64,000 nt of DNA. Source: Taibaiella lutea (GTDB lineage Bacteria; Bacteroidota; Bacteroidia; Chitinophagales; Chitinophagaceae). The stretch lies in contig NZ_VWSH01000003.1 in NCBI RefSeq assembly GCF_008629695.1, positions 433,688 through 497,687 on the forward strand, in the 5' to 3' direction. The notes under the pieces are model-generated. The model worked only from the letters and a program-made list of their open reading frames with translations. It searched no databases and had not been told where the DNA came from. The first letter of the stretch is position 1; each line of letters starts with the position of its first letter. Below, one piece after another: positions 34,420 through 44,446 of this stretch. The position numbers were made by a program, and so were the translations under genes.

Positions 34420-35727
34420 ATGGCAATTGTCGATTTAGTAATGCCCAAAATGGGTGAGAGTATCATGGAAGCTACTATTTTGAAGTGGCACAAGCAACCG
34501 GGCGATAGCGTTAAGATGGATGAAACCATTCTTGAAATTGCTACAGACAAGGTAGATAGCGAAGTTCCTTCTACCGCGGCCGGTACTATTACAGAAATTT
34601 TATTTAAAGTCGATGATGTTGTTCCTGTTGGTACTGTCATTGCACGTATAGATTCTGCGGCTGCCGGAAACGGCGCTGCTCCGGCAACACAAGTTGCCGC
34701 TGCCCCTCAACCGGTTGCAACAGCAGCTCCGGCAAGTTCAGTTCCGGCTGCGACCATTGCAAAAACAGGAAACAGTTTTTACTCACCGTTAGTGCTGAAT
34801 ATAGCTTCGAAAGAAGGTATTGGCATGGCTGAACTGGAAAATATTCCGGGAACAGGCAATGAAGGTCGTGTTACTAAAAGAGATATTTTGAATTATGTTG
34901 CAAATCGTGGCGCTGCTCCGGCACCACAAGTTGCTGCCGCTCCTCAACCTGTAGCAGCTCCGGCAAGCCCGGCTGCAACTCCTGCCGCTGCGCCTGCACC
35001 ATTTGTTGCACCAGGCGGAAATGTCGAAATCATTGAAATGGACAGGATGCGTAAACTTATTGCAGACCATATGGTGCGCAGTAAAGCTACCTCACCGCAC
35101 GTAACCAGCTTTACCGAATGTGATGTAACCAATCTGGTAAAATGGCGCGAAAAAAATAAGAAAGTTTACGAAAGCAAATACGGCGAGAAAATTACTTTCA
35201 CTCCCATTTTTGTGGAAGCAATTGTAAATTGTATCAAGAAATATCCGATGATAAACGCCAGTGTTGATGGTGATAAAATCATTGTGAAGAAAGATATTAA
35301 TATCGGCATGGCTACTGCATTACCAAGCGGCAACCTTATTGTTCCGGTTATTAAAAACGCAGGTACCAAAAACCTTTTGGGTCTTGCAAAAGATGTAAAT
35401 GGCCTGGCTAATGCAGCACGTACCAATAAATTGAAAGCTGATGATACACAAGGCGGTACATTCACCCTTACAAACGTGGGTACTTTTGGAAGCCTGATGG
35501 GAACACCAATCATTAATCAACCGCAGGTAGCTATCCTGGCTGTGGGCAGCATCAAAAAACGCCCTATGGTTCTGGAAACAGAAGATGGCGATGTAATCGC
35601 TATCCGTCAGATGATGTACTTGTCTTTAAGCTATGACCACAGAATTGTAGATGGTTCTTTAGGTGCCAGTTTCTTAACTGCAGTTGCAAATGAACTGGAA
35701 GCTTTTGATATCAAAAGAGAAGCATAA
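34420..35727 (+). CDS. Dihydrolipoamide acyltransferase (E2 of a 2-oxoacid dehydrogenase)
   Basis: The 435-residue protein has one lipoyl domain (1-75, modified Lys at K44 in ATDKVDSEVP), an Ala/Pro-rich linker, a peripheral-subunit-binding domain (about 123-160, YSPLVLNIASKEGIG...GRVTKRDIL), a second Ala/Pro linker and the catalytic domain with H407 and D411 in LSYDHRIVDG. It could serve pyruvate, 2-oxoglutarate or branched-chain complexes. The single lipoyl domain and the lipoyl sequence MPKMGESIMEATI favour a branched-chain or 2-oxoglutarate type. No E1 or E3 gene is adjacent. Confidence 0.92.
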   Translation: MAIVDLVMPKMGESIMEATILKWHKQPGDSVKMDETILEIATDKVDSEVPSTAAGTITEILFKVDDVVPVGTVIARIDSAAAGNGAAPATQVAAAPQPVATAAPASSVPAATIAKTGNSFYSPLVLNIASKEGIGMAELENIPGTGNEGRVTKRDILNYVANRGAAPAPQVAAAPQPVAAPASPAATPAAAPAPFVAPGGNVEIIEMDRMRKLIADHMVRSKATSPHVTSFTECDVTNLVKWREKNKKVYESKYGEKITFTPIFVEAIVNCIKKYPMINASVDGDKIIVKKDINIGMATALPSGNLIVPVIKNAGTKNLLGLAKDVNGLANAARTNKLKADDTQGGTFTLTNVGTFGSLMGTPIINQPQVAILAVGSIKKRPMVLETEDGDVIAIRQMMYLSLSYDHRIVDGSLGASFLTAVANELEAFDIKREA

Positions 35728-35738
35728 TTTTTGAAGTG

Positions 35739-35784
35739 AATAAATGTATAAAGGAGCGCAATTGCGCTCCTTTATACATTTATT
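35739..35784. terminator. Bidirectional terminator: perfect 46-bp palindrome
   Basis: Two 23-base arms meet with no loop (centre GCGCAA|TTGCGC; flanks AATAAATGTATAAAGGA and its complement). It sits between the E2 gene and the convergent DEAD-box helicase gene. It has T-rich sequence on both strands at its ends, so it can stop transcription from either side. Confidence 0.8.
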
Positions 35785-35829
35785 GTGAACCCCCACAACA
35801 GATTCTTAAGGATGAACTTGCCACGGGGA

Positions 35830-37128
35830 TTATTTATCCCAAAAATCTTTCTTCTCTGCCCTTTTTGCTTTGAAATTAGGATTAGGTTTCTTTTTTGGCC
35901 TGTTTGGCTCAAAAGCAGGAACTGCATTTGCTTTGGGAACAACCGATTTATTCTTCGGGGCCCTGAACTGAACTACATCTGATCCTTTTGGTAAAAAGGG
36001 ATGAACAGCAACAACAGGAATAGAAAAACCTATTAGCTTTTGAATGGCTTTCAGATTGTCTTTTTCTTCCACATCGCAAAAAGCAATAGCAATACCGCTG
36101 TTCCCTGCCCTGCCCGTACGGCCAATGCGGTGTACATAAGTTTCAGGGACATCGCCTAAATCATAATTGATAACATGGGTCAAATCGTCAATGTCAATAC
36201 CACGTGCAGCAATATCCGTAGCTATCAGCACACGTGTATGAGAAGCTTTAAAATTGCTTAATGCGCGTTGTCGTGCGTTCTGTGATTTATTACCATGAAT
36301 AGCTTCTGCCGAGATATTTTCTTTGTGCAAATCTTTCACTAATTTATCTGCACCATGTTTGGTTCTGATGAAAACCAATACACGCTCAATGTTTTTATCC
36401 TGCAGCAAATAAGCCAATAACTTCTTCTTCTCTTTCTGATCTACAAAATAAAGCGACTGCTGTATAGTTTCGGCAGTAGAAGAAACCGGTGTCACTTCTA
36501 CTTTTTCAGGTTTTACTAAAATGGTATTGGCTAATTTTTGAATTTCATTTGGCATGGTAGCCGAAAAGAAAAGTGTTTGCCTTTTAACAGGCAGTTTGAC
36601 TACTACCTTCTTCACATCATTGATGAAACCCATATCCAGCATACGGTCTGCTTCATCCAATACAAAAATTCCGACGTCTTTGAGGGAAATAAAATTTTGT
36701 CCCATCAAATCCAAAAGTCGGCCGGGGGTCGCAATCAATATATCTATACCGGCTTTCAGGGCCTTTACTTGTGCGCCTTGAGGTACTCCACCAAAAATAA
36801 CAAGGTTCTTTATCCTGAGATTTTTGCCATAGGTAGAAAAACTTTCCGCTATCTGGATGGCCAGCTCACGCGTTGGCGTAAGTACCAGAACTTTTATCTT
36901 CTGCGGGCCTGCAGCTTTTGGCTGTGCCTGTAATAATTGTAAAATCGGTATTGCAAATGCTGCCGTCTTTCCTGTTCCTGTCTGGGCACAACCCAATAAA
37001 TCATGGCCTTGTAAAACTATTGGAATAGATTGTTCCTGAATGGGTGTGGGATGCGTATAACCTTCGTCTTTTAACGCATCCAGAATCGGAGCAATAAGAC
37101 TTAATTGTTCAAATGTTGTTTTATTCAT
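35830..37128 (-). CDS. DEAD-box RNA helicase (RhlE-like)
   Basis: The 432-residue protein has all core helicase motifs: Q motif ([11 protein letters not shown]), motif I AQTGTGKT (48-55), Ia PTRELA, motif II DEAD (158-161), motif III SAT, motif [11 protein letters not shown] and motif [13 protein letters not shown] lysine-rich tail (about 400-432, [21 protein letters not shown]) resembles the basic C-terminus of RhlE proteins and should bind RNA nonspecifically. It probably remodels rRNA or mRNA structure. Monocistronic, ending at the palindromic terminator shared with the E2 gene. Confidence 0.95.
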   Translation of the reverse strand: MNKTTFEQLSLIAPILDALKDEGYTHPTPIQEQSIPIVLQGHDLLGCAQTGTGKTAAFAIPILQLLQAQPKAAGPQKIKVLVLTPTRELAIQIAESFSTYGKNLRIKNLVIFGGVPQGAQVKALKAGIDILIATPGRLLDLMGQNFISLKDVGIFVLDEADRMLDMGFINDVKKVVVKLPVKRQTLFFSATMPNEIQKLANTILVKPEKVEVTPVSSTAETIQQSLYFVDQKEKKKLLAYLLQDKNIERVLVFIRTKHGADKLVKDLHKENISAEAIHGNKSQNARQRALSNFKASHTRVLIATDIAARGIDIDDLTHVINYDLGDVPETYVHRIGRTGRAGNSGIAIAFCDVEEKDNLKAIQKLIGFSIPVVAVHPFLPKGSDVVQFRAPKNKSVVPKANAVPAFEPNRPKKKPNPNFKAKRAEKKDFWDK

Positions 37129-37253
37129 TCTTTATAAATTCCCGATAATCATGGGAAATACCATAACAATGAGAATTTGCAAAACTACCTGCTTTATTTG
37201 GAAAAATCGTTTAAAATTAATTCGGGCGCAGGATTAAGGGGTTTTAACATTCT

Positions 37254-37678
37254 TTAATTAATTCCTTTTTGTACTTCCAGTATAAAAGGAGTTTCAGTAA
37301 GCAGAAAGAAAATTTTACCGGCTTCCCGTTCAACCTTAATCTCAATAAGAACAGAACGGTCATTATTTTTATCCTTCCATTCCTGAATAATATAAGACTT
37401 GGATATTGAATTGTATTTCCAGTGACCATTCTTCACTTCTATATCCTTAATATCGATATCAAAAGAAAAGTTTTTATCAGATTTAAAAACAAACGTGGAT
37501 TTTAAGAAGGAATTTTTGAATACTTCCGTTTTTTGAATTTCCGTTTTAGAAAGGCCATCTGAATTAACCTTCATTCCAACAACTTTCCATTTACCGATTA
37601 TTTCAGCATCAGGATTCTGTGCATTCACTTTTGACAGCATGAATAGCAACGCTATACTTATCAATAAAAACGTTTCAT
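37254..37678 (-). CDS. Lipocalin-like secreted protein, probably frameshifted at its first codons
   Basis: The mature sequence begins AQNPDAEIIGKWKVVGMKVN and is a small beta-rich domain with the GKWK...GHWKYNS...YIIQEWKDK pattern of lipocalin-like Bacteroidota proteins. The reading frame up to 37709 has only a TTG start. ATG at 37678 encodes MKRF in another frame; one extra T in the five-T run at 37666-37670 would join it to give MKRFLLISIALLFMLSKVNAQ, an ideal signal peptide, and about 142 residues. So either translation starts at TTG 37709 with an odd N-terminus, or there is a one-base deletion. Function unknown. Confidence 0.6.
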
Positions 37679-37746
37679 GGATTTGTCTCGAATTTGTTTT
37701 GTATTGCAAAAAAATCAGGGTTTCAATCTTATTTCGAAAATAAGTA

Positions 37747-39267
37747 TTATTTCAACATCTTGGAAATTACTCCAAACAAAGTTCTTACTATAGAACGTTG
37801 CACTTGTTTACCTGCCGAGCTATTCATTGCTGTTTCGAGCCATGATTTTTCTGCTTTCGGTTTTGCCGCTGAAGCAGTTGCATGAGGACTTCCGGTCTGA
37901 TTAGCATTCTGAGCAGAAGCGGCGTTCAGTTTTTTATTCAACAATTCATAAGCGCTTTCTCTGTCAACTATCCGGTTGTATTTAGGAATGAGTTTCGATC
38001 GGCTTATCAAATCGTTTATTTCTACTTCGCTTAAAATATCCATTCTGGAACGGGGAGCGATCATATAAGTGTGTGCCAATGGTGTCGGGATACCTTTTTC
38101 ATTCAACAATGTTATTAAAGCTTCTCCGATGCCTAATTGTGTTAACAAATCCTCGGTTTTATAAAATGTGCTCTCGGGATAGTTTTGCGCTGTTTGTTTA
38201 ATTGATTTTCTGTCATTTGCTGTAAAAGCTCGCAAAGCATGCTGTACTTTCAATCCTAACTGGCTTAAAACCGGCGGCGGTACATCCATCGGATTCTGGG
38301 TACAGAAAAAAATACCAATGCCTTTACTTCTTATAAGTTTAACAATAGTTTCAATCTGATCGAGTAATGCTTTGTTGGCTTCATTAAAAATCAAATGTGC
38401 TTCATCAATAAACAATACAAGTTTAGGTCTGTCCAAATCTCCTTCTTCCGGCAAGGTTGTATATAATTCTGCCAACATTTGTAACATGAAAGTCGAAAAC
38501 AGTTTAGGCCTGGTTTGCATATCCGTAATCCGCAAAATATTAATGACCCCCCGTCCATTATCGTCAATGCGCATCAGATCATTAATATCGAAAGAGGTTT
38601 CTCCAAAAAACAAATCAGCATCTTGTTGTTGCAGTTCTATTACTTTCCTGAGAATGGTCCCGGCAGATGAGGTAGAGATTTTGCCATATTCCTTTTCAAT
38701 TTCAGCTTTACCTTCATTACCCGCATATTGTAACATTTTGCTCAAATCTTTTAAATCCAGCAATGGCAAAGCGTTGTCATCGCAATATTTGAATAATATG
38801 GCTAAAAGTCCTTCCTGTGTTTCATTCAACTCCAAAACTTTAGAAAGCAATACCGGTCCGAATTCTGAAATCGTTGCACGTAATCTTGCGCCCTTTTCTT
38901 CACTCAGGCTCAATAGCTCAACCGGAAAAGCAGCAGGCTTAAACGTTTCTTTCAATACAGCATATCGTTCCTGAATTTTTGAGTTATCAGTGCCGGCAGC
39001 AGCAATGCCGCTCAAATCGCCTTTAATATCCATCATTAAAACAGGCACACTTGCATCGCTTAACGCTTCAGCAATGAGTTGTAAAGTTTTGGTTTTACCG
39101 GTACCGGTGGCACCGGCAATCAAACCATGCCTGTTCAAAGTTTTGAGCGGGAGACGCACTTCTGCATTCTCTACAATTTTTCCATCCAGCATAGCCAAAC
39201 CTAATTTTATACTATCACCTTTAAAGCTATATCCCGTTTGTATGGTTTCTGAAAATGTTGCTGTCAT
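37747..39267 (-). CDS. HerA-like ATPase, DUF853 (YjgR) family
   Basis: The 506-residue protein has a Walker A (AGATGTGKT, 51-59), a Walker B with LVLFIDEAHLIF, and the Arg-finger-like segment HALRAFTANDRKS. The N-terminal GYSFKGDSIKLGLAMLDGK and MMDIKGDLSGIAAAG stretches identify the DUF853/YjgR branch of the HerA/FtsK superfamily. These are hexameric ATPases of unclear role, possibly DNA-linked. ATG 39267 is the best start; the in-frame TTG at 39291 adds eight residues. No NurA nuclease is next to it, so a classical HerA-NurA resection complex is not supported. Confidence 0.9.
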   Translation of the reverse strand: MTATFSETIQTGYSFKGDSIKLGLAMLDGKIVENAEVRLPLKTLNRHGLIAGATGTGKTKTLQLIAEALSDASVPVLMMDIKGDLSGIAAAGTDNSKIQERYAVLKETFKPAAFPVELLSLSEEKGARLRATISEFGPVLLSKVLELNETQEGLLAILFKYCDDNALPLLDLKDLSKMLQYAGNEGKAEIEKEYGKISTSSAGTILRKVIELQQQDADLFFGETSFDINDLMRIDDNGRGVINILRITDMQTRPKLFSTFMLQMLAELYTTLPEEGDLDRPKLVLFIDEAHLIFNEANKALLDQIETIVKLIRSKGIGIFFCTQNPMDVPPPVLSQLGLKVQHALRAFTANDRKSIKQTAQNYPESTFYKTEDLLTQLGIGEALITLLNEKGIPTPLAHTYMIAPRSRMDILSEVEINDLISRSKLIPKYNRIVDRESAYELLNKKLNAASAQNANQTGSPHATASAAKPKAEKSWLETAMNSSAGKQVQRSIVRTLFGVISKMLK

Positions 39268-39521
39268 CTGGTTGCTTTTTGTAAAATACAAGTTTAACGA
39301 ATTTGGAGTATATACATAAATTAATTCCCCAATCCCTTTGAATTATTATGATTTTGTGAGAAAATTTCAATGTTCCATAAAATTCTTTTGAAAAATGTGC
39401 TTTTTAAACAATTTTCAAACTGATAAGCCGTTATTCTCTTCCGAAAAGGATAAAAAGGCGGGTTAAGCAGGCGTTAAATATAATACCTTCCATACATGGC
39501 AAATGATAATGGCTATTTTTG

Positions 39522-39529
39522 TAACTTTG
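39522..39529 (+). promoter_or_regulatory. -7 element of the uppS promoter
   Basis: TAACTTTG matches TAnnTTTG and lies 28 bases before the uppS ATG. No TTTG lies at the normal -33 distance. Confidence 0.5.
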
Positions 39530-39557
39530 CACACTTTTGTAATAACAAAGGCCCTCA

Positions 39558-40304
39558 ATGGAAAGCAAATCATTAATCGATAAATCATATCTGCCTAAAC
39601 ATATTGCCATCATAATGGATGGTAATGGAAGATGGGCTAAAGAAAAGGGTGAAGACCGTATCCATGGCCATCATGAAGGTGTGGTAAGCGTGCGGAATAT
39701 TGTGGAAGGCTGTACGGAAATCGGGATTAAATACCTTACGCTTTATGCCTTTTCAACTGAAAACTGGAACCGCCCTAAGCATGAAGTAGACGCGTTGATG
39801 GAACTTTTGGTCAGCACTATCCGCAAAGAGGTAGATGATTTGAAGAAGAATAATGTTAAGTTGACTGTAATCGGGGACTTTAAAGCATTGCCGGAAATTT
39901 GCCAGAAAGAGATGCAGGAAGGAATGGATATGACGGCACATTGCACAGGTGTGAACCTGATATTGGCTTTAAGCTACAGTGCACGTTGGGAAATTACACA
40001 GGCAGCAAGAAGCATAGCGATGGAAGTGGCGGAAGGCAAGCTGAAGGCAGATGAGATTAGTGATGAAACCGTTCAGCAATTTCTTTGCACAAAAGATTAT
40101 CCGGATCCTGAACTTATGATAAGAACGGGCGGAGAACACAGAATTAGTAATTTTTTATTATACCAATTGGCCTATACAGAACTGTATTTTACAGATGTAC
40201 ACTGGCCGGCATTCAGAAAAGACAATTTGTTTGATGCAATTCTGAATTATCAGCAAAGGGAAAGAAGATTTGGGAAGACGAGTGAACAAGTAAGGACATC
40301 CTGA
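39558..40304 (+). CDS. uppS: Isoprenyl transferase (undecaprenyl diphosphate synthase)
   Basis: The 248-residue cis-prenyltransferase has the catalytic HIAIIMDGNGRWA motif (Asp at D21), the YLTLYAFSTENW segment, and the C-terminal PDPELMIRTGGEHRISNFLLYQLAYTELYF region with the RxG and Arg pair that bind the diphosphate. It makes the lipid carrier for peptidoglycan and O-antigen synthesis on the inner membrane. It heads the uppS-bamA-ompH-ompH cluster typical of Bacteroidota, linking cell-wall and outer-membrane assembly. Confidence 0.97.
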   Translation: MESKSLIDKSYLPKHIAIIMDGNGRWAKEKGEDRIHGHHEGVVSVRNIVEGCTEIGIKYLTLYAFSTENWNRPKHEVDALMELLVSTIRKEVDDLKKNNVKLTVIGDFKALPEICQKEMQEGMDMTAHCTGVNLILALSYSARWEITQAARSIAMEVAEGKLKADEISDETVQQFLCTKDYPDPELMIRTGGEHRISNFLLYQLAYTELYFTDVHWPAFRKDNLFDAILNYQQRERRFGKTSEQVRTS

Positions 40305-40355
40305 TTATTTCAGGAAGAACATTAACAAAATTTAGATAATAGCTTTAATCAATCA

Positions 40356-43013
40356 ATGCCTAAATTCAAACTACGCTACATCCTTAGTGCCTTTATCCTG
40401 CTTGGCAGTATTCCCTCAGTTACCCAAGCACAAATGGGTGGAGTAGGTGGCAGCACTTCTCAAAATGCCGATTTGACCATTGGTGATATAACCATTACCG
40501 GCACAAAGTACTTGGATGCGGAGCTATTGAAATCAGTTTCAGGCCTTGCTCCGGGTGATAAAATCAAACCTGAAAATGACCCGGGTGTCGCTAAAGCCAT
40601 CAAAAATCTCTGGTCACAGCAATTATTTTCAGACGTCGGTATCTATATTACCAAAATAGAAGATGGTAAAGCATCTGTCGAAATCAGGATAAAAGAGCGT
40701 CCGCGACTCGCAACTTTCAAGATTACAGGTATTACAAAAGGGCAGGAATCTGAATTAAAAGATAAATTAACTATTGTGCCGGGCCGTATGGTTACGGAGG
40801 CAATGAAAAAAGATATTGAACAGAGAATCAAAAAATTCTTTGGCGAGAAAGGTTTTGCAAATACGACTGTTAATATATACGAAACTTCCGATTCTTCAGG
40901 CGGTACAGGTGTGAACCTGATTATTGACGTTGATAAAGGTGGCAAAGTTCATATCAACCAGATTATATTTTCAGGCAATGATAATGCAGAAGACACTAAG
41001 CTGAAAGGAGAAATGAAGGGAACCAAAGAAATGGCCCGTATATCATTGCATTCTGCAGAAGCTGCTTCTGTATATGGAAGTGAAAAACGTTCTTTCAAAA
41101 ACTACCTTGACCAGAAAGGATATCTTTCCTTAAGTAAAACACTGGACGCCCTGAATCCTTATTTCAGGTGGAATATTTTTGCCGGTTCAAAGTTCAACCC
41201 CAAGAAATACGAAGATGATAAGAACAGCGTAATTGCTTATTATAATTCCAAAGGTTATCGTGATGCTCAAATAGAAGAAGATACTACATATTTCGCCCCT
41301 AACGGTAGTATGAATGTGGAAATGAAAGTTAAGGAAGGAAGGAAGTATTATTTTGGTGATATCAAATGGAGAGGTAATACAAAATATACGGATTCTGTTC
41401 TGACTTTACTTCTGGATATCAAGAAAGGTGACGTTTTTGATCAGGAATTATTTGACAGAAGGTTGGGAACCGGTGGCGGCGGACCGGAAGGCAGCCAGGA
41501 TATCGGTAGCCTTTACATGGATGACGGTTATTTGTTTTTCAAGATAGAGCCACATGAGAAATCAATTGATGGCGATACTATTAATTACGAAGTTTCCATT
41601 CAGGAAGGCCCGCAGGCAACAATTAAAAACATCGGTATTATTGGTAACGACCGTACAAACGATTTCGTTTTAAGACGTGAATTATTTACACGACCTGGTT
41701 ATAAATTCTCGCGTACGGACATCATACGTTCTATTCGCCAGTTAAGTAACCTTGGTTTTATTGATCCGGAAAAAGTAGTGCCTACGCCTAAACCAAATTA
41801 TGCAGATGGTACTGTGGATATCGATTATAACATTGTCGAAAAATCGAGTGACCAGTTAGAGCTTTCCGCCGGTTTCGGTGGCGGTATCGGTTTTACAGGT
41901 ACGGTAGGTATCGTTTTCAATAACTTCTCGCTGCGTAATATTTTCAACTTTAAAGAATGGACTCCTTTACCAATGGGTGACGGACAGAAACTTTCGCTTC
42001 GCTATCAATCCAATGGTAAATACTTTAACTCTGCCAACCTTTCCTTTACAGAACCATGGCTTGGTGGCAAAAAACCTGTGGCACTTACGGTAAGCGCCGT
42101 TTATGGCCGTCAGGCTTATTCAGGCAATGGCACTATTCAGGGAGACCCGAACGAACACTATTTACGCAACTGGGGTGGAGGTGTTACATTGAGCAGAAGA
42201 TTAAACTGGCCTGATAATAACTTTATTTTCTCTTACGGTGTCAATTATCAAAACTATTACCTGCACAATTATGAATACTTAGGTGCAAACAATTTCTTTA
42301 ATACAGGTACATCAAACAACTTGTATTTTAAGTTGACTTTGGCGAGAAACACCGTAGATCAGCCGATTTATCCGAGAAGCGGTTCCAACATTAGTTTCAG
42401 CTTCCAGTTCACGCCGCCATTTTCTGCATTCAGCAATACAGATTATGCAACTGCGAGTGTAAATGACAAATACAAATGGATTGAGTACCATAAATATCGC
42501 TTTACGGCTGAATTCTATCAGCGTATTGCAGGAAACCTTGTATTCAAATTCGCAGCTAAATACGGTTATCTGGGGTATTATAATAAAGACATCGGTTATT
42601 CACCTTTTGAGCGTTTCAACGTGGGTGGCGATGGTCTTTCAGGCTTTAGCTATTATGTGGGCAGAGATATCATTTCGCAACGCGGTTATGAAGCAGGATA
42701 CGGACTTCAAAACAGCCCTGCTTTAGATGCAACGATCTTTAATAAATATACGGCAGAGATTCGCTATCCGTTCTCTTTGAACCCAAGCGCTACTATATTT
42801 GGTCTGGCATTTGCAGAAGGTGCAAACGGCTGGCAGGATTTCAAGAGTTATAATCCATTACAGTTATATCGTTCGGTGGGTGTGGGTGTCCGTGTGTATT
42901 TGCCGATGTTTGGTTTATTGGGTCTTGATTATGGTATTGCGCTTGACAACCTTAATATACCGGGAGCGCAAAAAACCAAGTTCACGTTTATGTTAGGATT
43001 TGAACCGGAGTAA
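40356..43013 (+). CDS. bamA: Outer-membrane assembly factor BamA
   Basis: The 885-residue Omp85 protein has a signal peptide (ending VTQAQ), a Gly/Ser/Gln linker (residues about 27-42) and POTRA domains. The first begins DLTIGDITITGTKYLDAELLKSV, and later ones include RYYFGDIKW- and IKNIGIIGNDRTNDFVLRRELF-type starts. The C-terminal barrel carries the Omp85 motif PVYPRSG-like IYPRSGSNISFSFQFTPP and ends in LGFEPE-type beta strands. BamA inserts beta-barrel proteins into the outer membrane. It lies 51 bases after uppS and is followed by two Skp-like chaperones. Confidence 0.95.
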   Translation: MPKFKLRYILSAFILLGSIPSVTQAQMGGVGGSTSQNADLTIGDITITGTKYLDAELLKSVSGLAPGDKIKPENDPGVAKAIKNLWSQQLFSDVGIYITKIEDGKASVEIRIKERPRLATFKITGITKGQESELKDKLTIVPGRMVTEAMKKDIEQRIKKFFGEKGFANTTVNIYETSDSSGGTGVNLIIDVDKGGKVHINQIIFSGNDNAEDTKLKGEMKGTKEMARISLHSAEAASVYGSEKRSFKNYLDQKGYLSLSKTLDALNPYFRWNIFAGSKFNPKKYEDDKNSVIAYYNSKGYRDAQIEEDTTYFAPNGSMNVEMKVKEGRKYYFGDIKWRGNTKYTDSVLTLLLDIKKGDVFDQELFDRRLGTGGGGPEGSQDIGSLYMDDGYLFFKIEPHEKSIDGDTINYEVSIQEGPQATIKNIGIIGNDRTNDFVLRRELFTRPGYKFSRTDIIRSIRQLSNLGFIDPEKVVPTPKPNYADGTVDIDYNIVEKSSDQLELSAGFGGGIGFTGTVGIVFNNFSLRNIFNFKEWTPLPMGDGQKLSLRYQSNGKYFNSANLSFTEPWLGGKKPVALTVSAVYGRQAYSGNGTIQGDPNEHYLRNWGGGVTLSRRLNWPDNNFIFSYGVNYQNYYLHNYEYLGANNFFNTGTSNNLYFKLTLARNTVDQPIYPRSGSNISFSFQFTPPFSAFSNTDYATASVNDKYKWIEYHKYRFTAEFYQRIAGNLVFKFAAKYGYLGYYNKDIGYSPFERFNVGGDGLSGFSYYVGRDIISQRGYEAGYGLQNSPALDATIFNKYTAEIRYPFSLNPSATIFGLAFAEGANGWQDFKSYNPLQLYRSVGVGVRVYLPMFGLLGLDYGIALDNLNIPGAQKTKFTFMLGFEPE

Positions 43014-43040
43014 TAAAATGTTCAAATGCAATATAGGAAC

Positions 43041-43067
43041 CAAAGACGTTGCTGCGCAACGTCTTTG
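43041..43067 (+). terminator. Hairpin after bamA
   Basis: Perfect 12-bp arms CAAAGACGTTGC and GCAACGTCTTTG with a three-base loop, 27 bases after the bamA stop. There is no T-run, so it may be a partial terminator or an mRNA 3-prime stabiliser rather than a full stop. Confidence 0.6.
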
Positions 43068-43170
43068 CAGTTAGTTTCCTAATGAATTATTAAGACCTTG
43101 TATTTTGAGCGCCTCCTTATTAAACTTATCTTATTTTTGATATTCTAAAAAAACACAAATTTGTTTTATT

Positions 43171-43686
43171 ATGAAAAAAATATTGTTGGCGTTTTCGCTA
43201 TTGGTTATAACAAGTATTGCAGCTCAGGCACAACGTTATTGTGTTATAGATTCCAAATACATTCTGGAAAAGGTACCGGAATATAATAATGCTCAAAAAC
43301 AGCTGGATGCAGCTTCTGATGCATGGCAGAAAGAAGTAGATGCTAAAATGCAGGGTATTGACCAAATGTATAAAAGCTATCAGGCCGAACGTCCTATGCT
43401 TTCTGAAGATGCCCGCAAAAAACGTGAAGATGAAATTGTAGCTAAAGAGAAAGAAGCTAAGGATTTACAAAAGAAATATTTTGGTTACGACGGTGAAGTT
43501 TTCAAGAAACGCCAGAGTCTTGTAAAACCTATTCAGGATAAAGTATTCAATGCAGTACAACAATACGCCCAAAGCCGCGGCTACGATTTAGTGTATGATA
43601 AAGCAGGCGGTATTACTATTTTCTACGCAGATCCTAAATTGGATAAAAGTGATGATATTGTGAAATTGATACCGGGAGCGAAATAA
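43171..43686 (+). CDS. OmpH/Skp family periplasmic chaperone, first copy
   Basis: The 171-residue protein has a signal peptide (ending AAQAQ) and the Skp layout: a short beta start with YVIDSKYILEKVPEYNNAQKQL, then a long helical tentacle rich in Lys, Glu and Ala (about 50-115), then a closing strand-helix (FNAVQQYAQSRGYDLVYDKAGG). Skp holds unfolded outer-membrane proteins on their way to BamA. It differs clearly from the second copy, so the duplication is old and common in the phylum. Confidence 0.92.
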   Translation: MKKILLAFSLLVITSIAAQAQRYCVIDSKYILEKVPEYNNAQKQLDAASDAWQKEVDAKMQGIDQMYKSYQAERPMLSEDARKKREDEIVAKEKEAKDLQKKYFGYDGEVFKKRQSLVKPIQDKVFNAVQQYAQSRGYDLVYDKAGGITIFYADPKLDKSDDIVKLIPGAK

Positions 43687-43791
43687 TTTCTTACCTTCGC
43701 AACTCATTTTTTATAAAGTATAATAAAAACTATATTGCTATAACCCCTGGAAATAGCAGAAAACAAAAACTAAAAATTTAGAATTCAACAG

Positions 43792-44295
43792 ATGAAAAAA
43801 ATCATTTTTTTATTAGCCATTGGAATGACAATCGGCTTCGGTGTAAGTGCTCAGTCCGCAAAAAAAACAGGTTATGTAAATTCTCAGGAATTGTTGACAA
43901 ACATGCCTGAAGCCCGTAAAGCAGATTCATTATTGGCAAAATACAAAAAAGACCTTGCTGATCAATACAAAACAATGACTGATGAGCTTACAGCTAAATA
44001 CGCTGCTTATCAGAAAGATGCACCGACTATGTCTGATGCAGTGAAAGAAGTGAAAGAAAAGGAATTGAATGACATGCAAAACAGAATTCAGGATTTCCAA
44101 CAAGGTGCAGAAGAAAAAATCGGCAAGAAAAATCAGGAATTATTCAAGCCAATCTTTGATAAAGCGCAAACAGCCATCAAGGCAGTAGGTACTGAAGGTG
44201 GTTATGACTATATTTTTGAAGGTGGTCAATTGTTATATGCAAAAGATGCCGAAAATATTTTACCGCAGGTAAAAGCCAAATTAGGTATTAAGTAA
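43792..44295 (+). CDS. OmpH/Skp family periplasmic chaperone, second copy
   Basis: The 167-residue protein has a signal peptide (ending VSAQS), the GYVNSQELLTNMPEARKADSLL start, a charged helical arm (about 50-115) and the C-terminal AIKAVGTEGGYDYIFEGGQLLYAKDAENIL strand region. It lies 105 bases after the first copy and ends before a strong terminator, so it closes the uppS-bamA-skp-skp unit. Tandem Skp paralogues may form mixed trimers or serve different clients. Confidence 0.92.
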   Translation: MKKIIFLLAIGMTIGFGVSAQSAKKTGYVNSQELLTNMPEARKADSLLAKYKKDLADQYKTMTDELTAKYAAYQKDAPTMSDAVKEVKEKELNDMQNRIQDFQQGAEEKIGKKNQELFKPIFDKAQTAIKAVGTEGGYDYIFEGGQLLYAKDAENILPQVKAKLGIK

Positions 44296-44315
44296 TCAGT
44301 TATAAATATCAAAGT

Positions 44316-44353
44316 AACAAAAAGAGTGATGGTCAGCCGTCACTCTTTTTGTT
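44316..44353 (+). terminator. Terminator after the second skp gene
   Basis: Perfect 14-bp arms AACAAAAAGAGTGA (44316-44329) and TCACTCTTTTTGTT (44340-44353) followed by T residues. Confidence 0.92.
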
Positions 44354-44446
44354 TTATAAATTTCACCTTCACAATAAATACATTTACCGCAATTCGGCAT
44401 TCAGGAAATTTATGATCAGGTAACTTTGATTTAAAGCAGATATTCC

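Noticed and set aside
37747-39267. A HerA-NurA DNA-end resection or defence system
   Set aside because: No NurA or other nuclease partner is adjacent, and the sequence belongs to the DUF853/YjgR branch.
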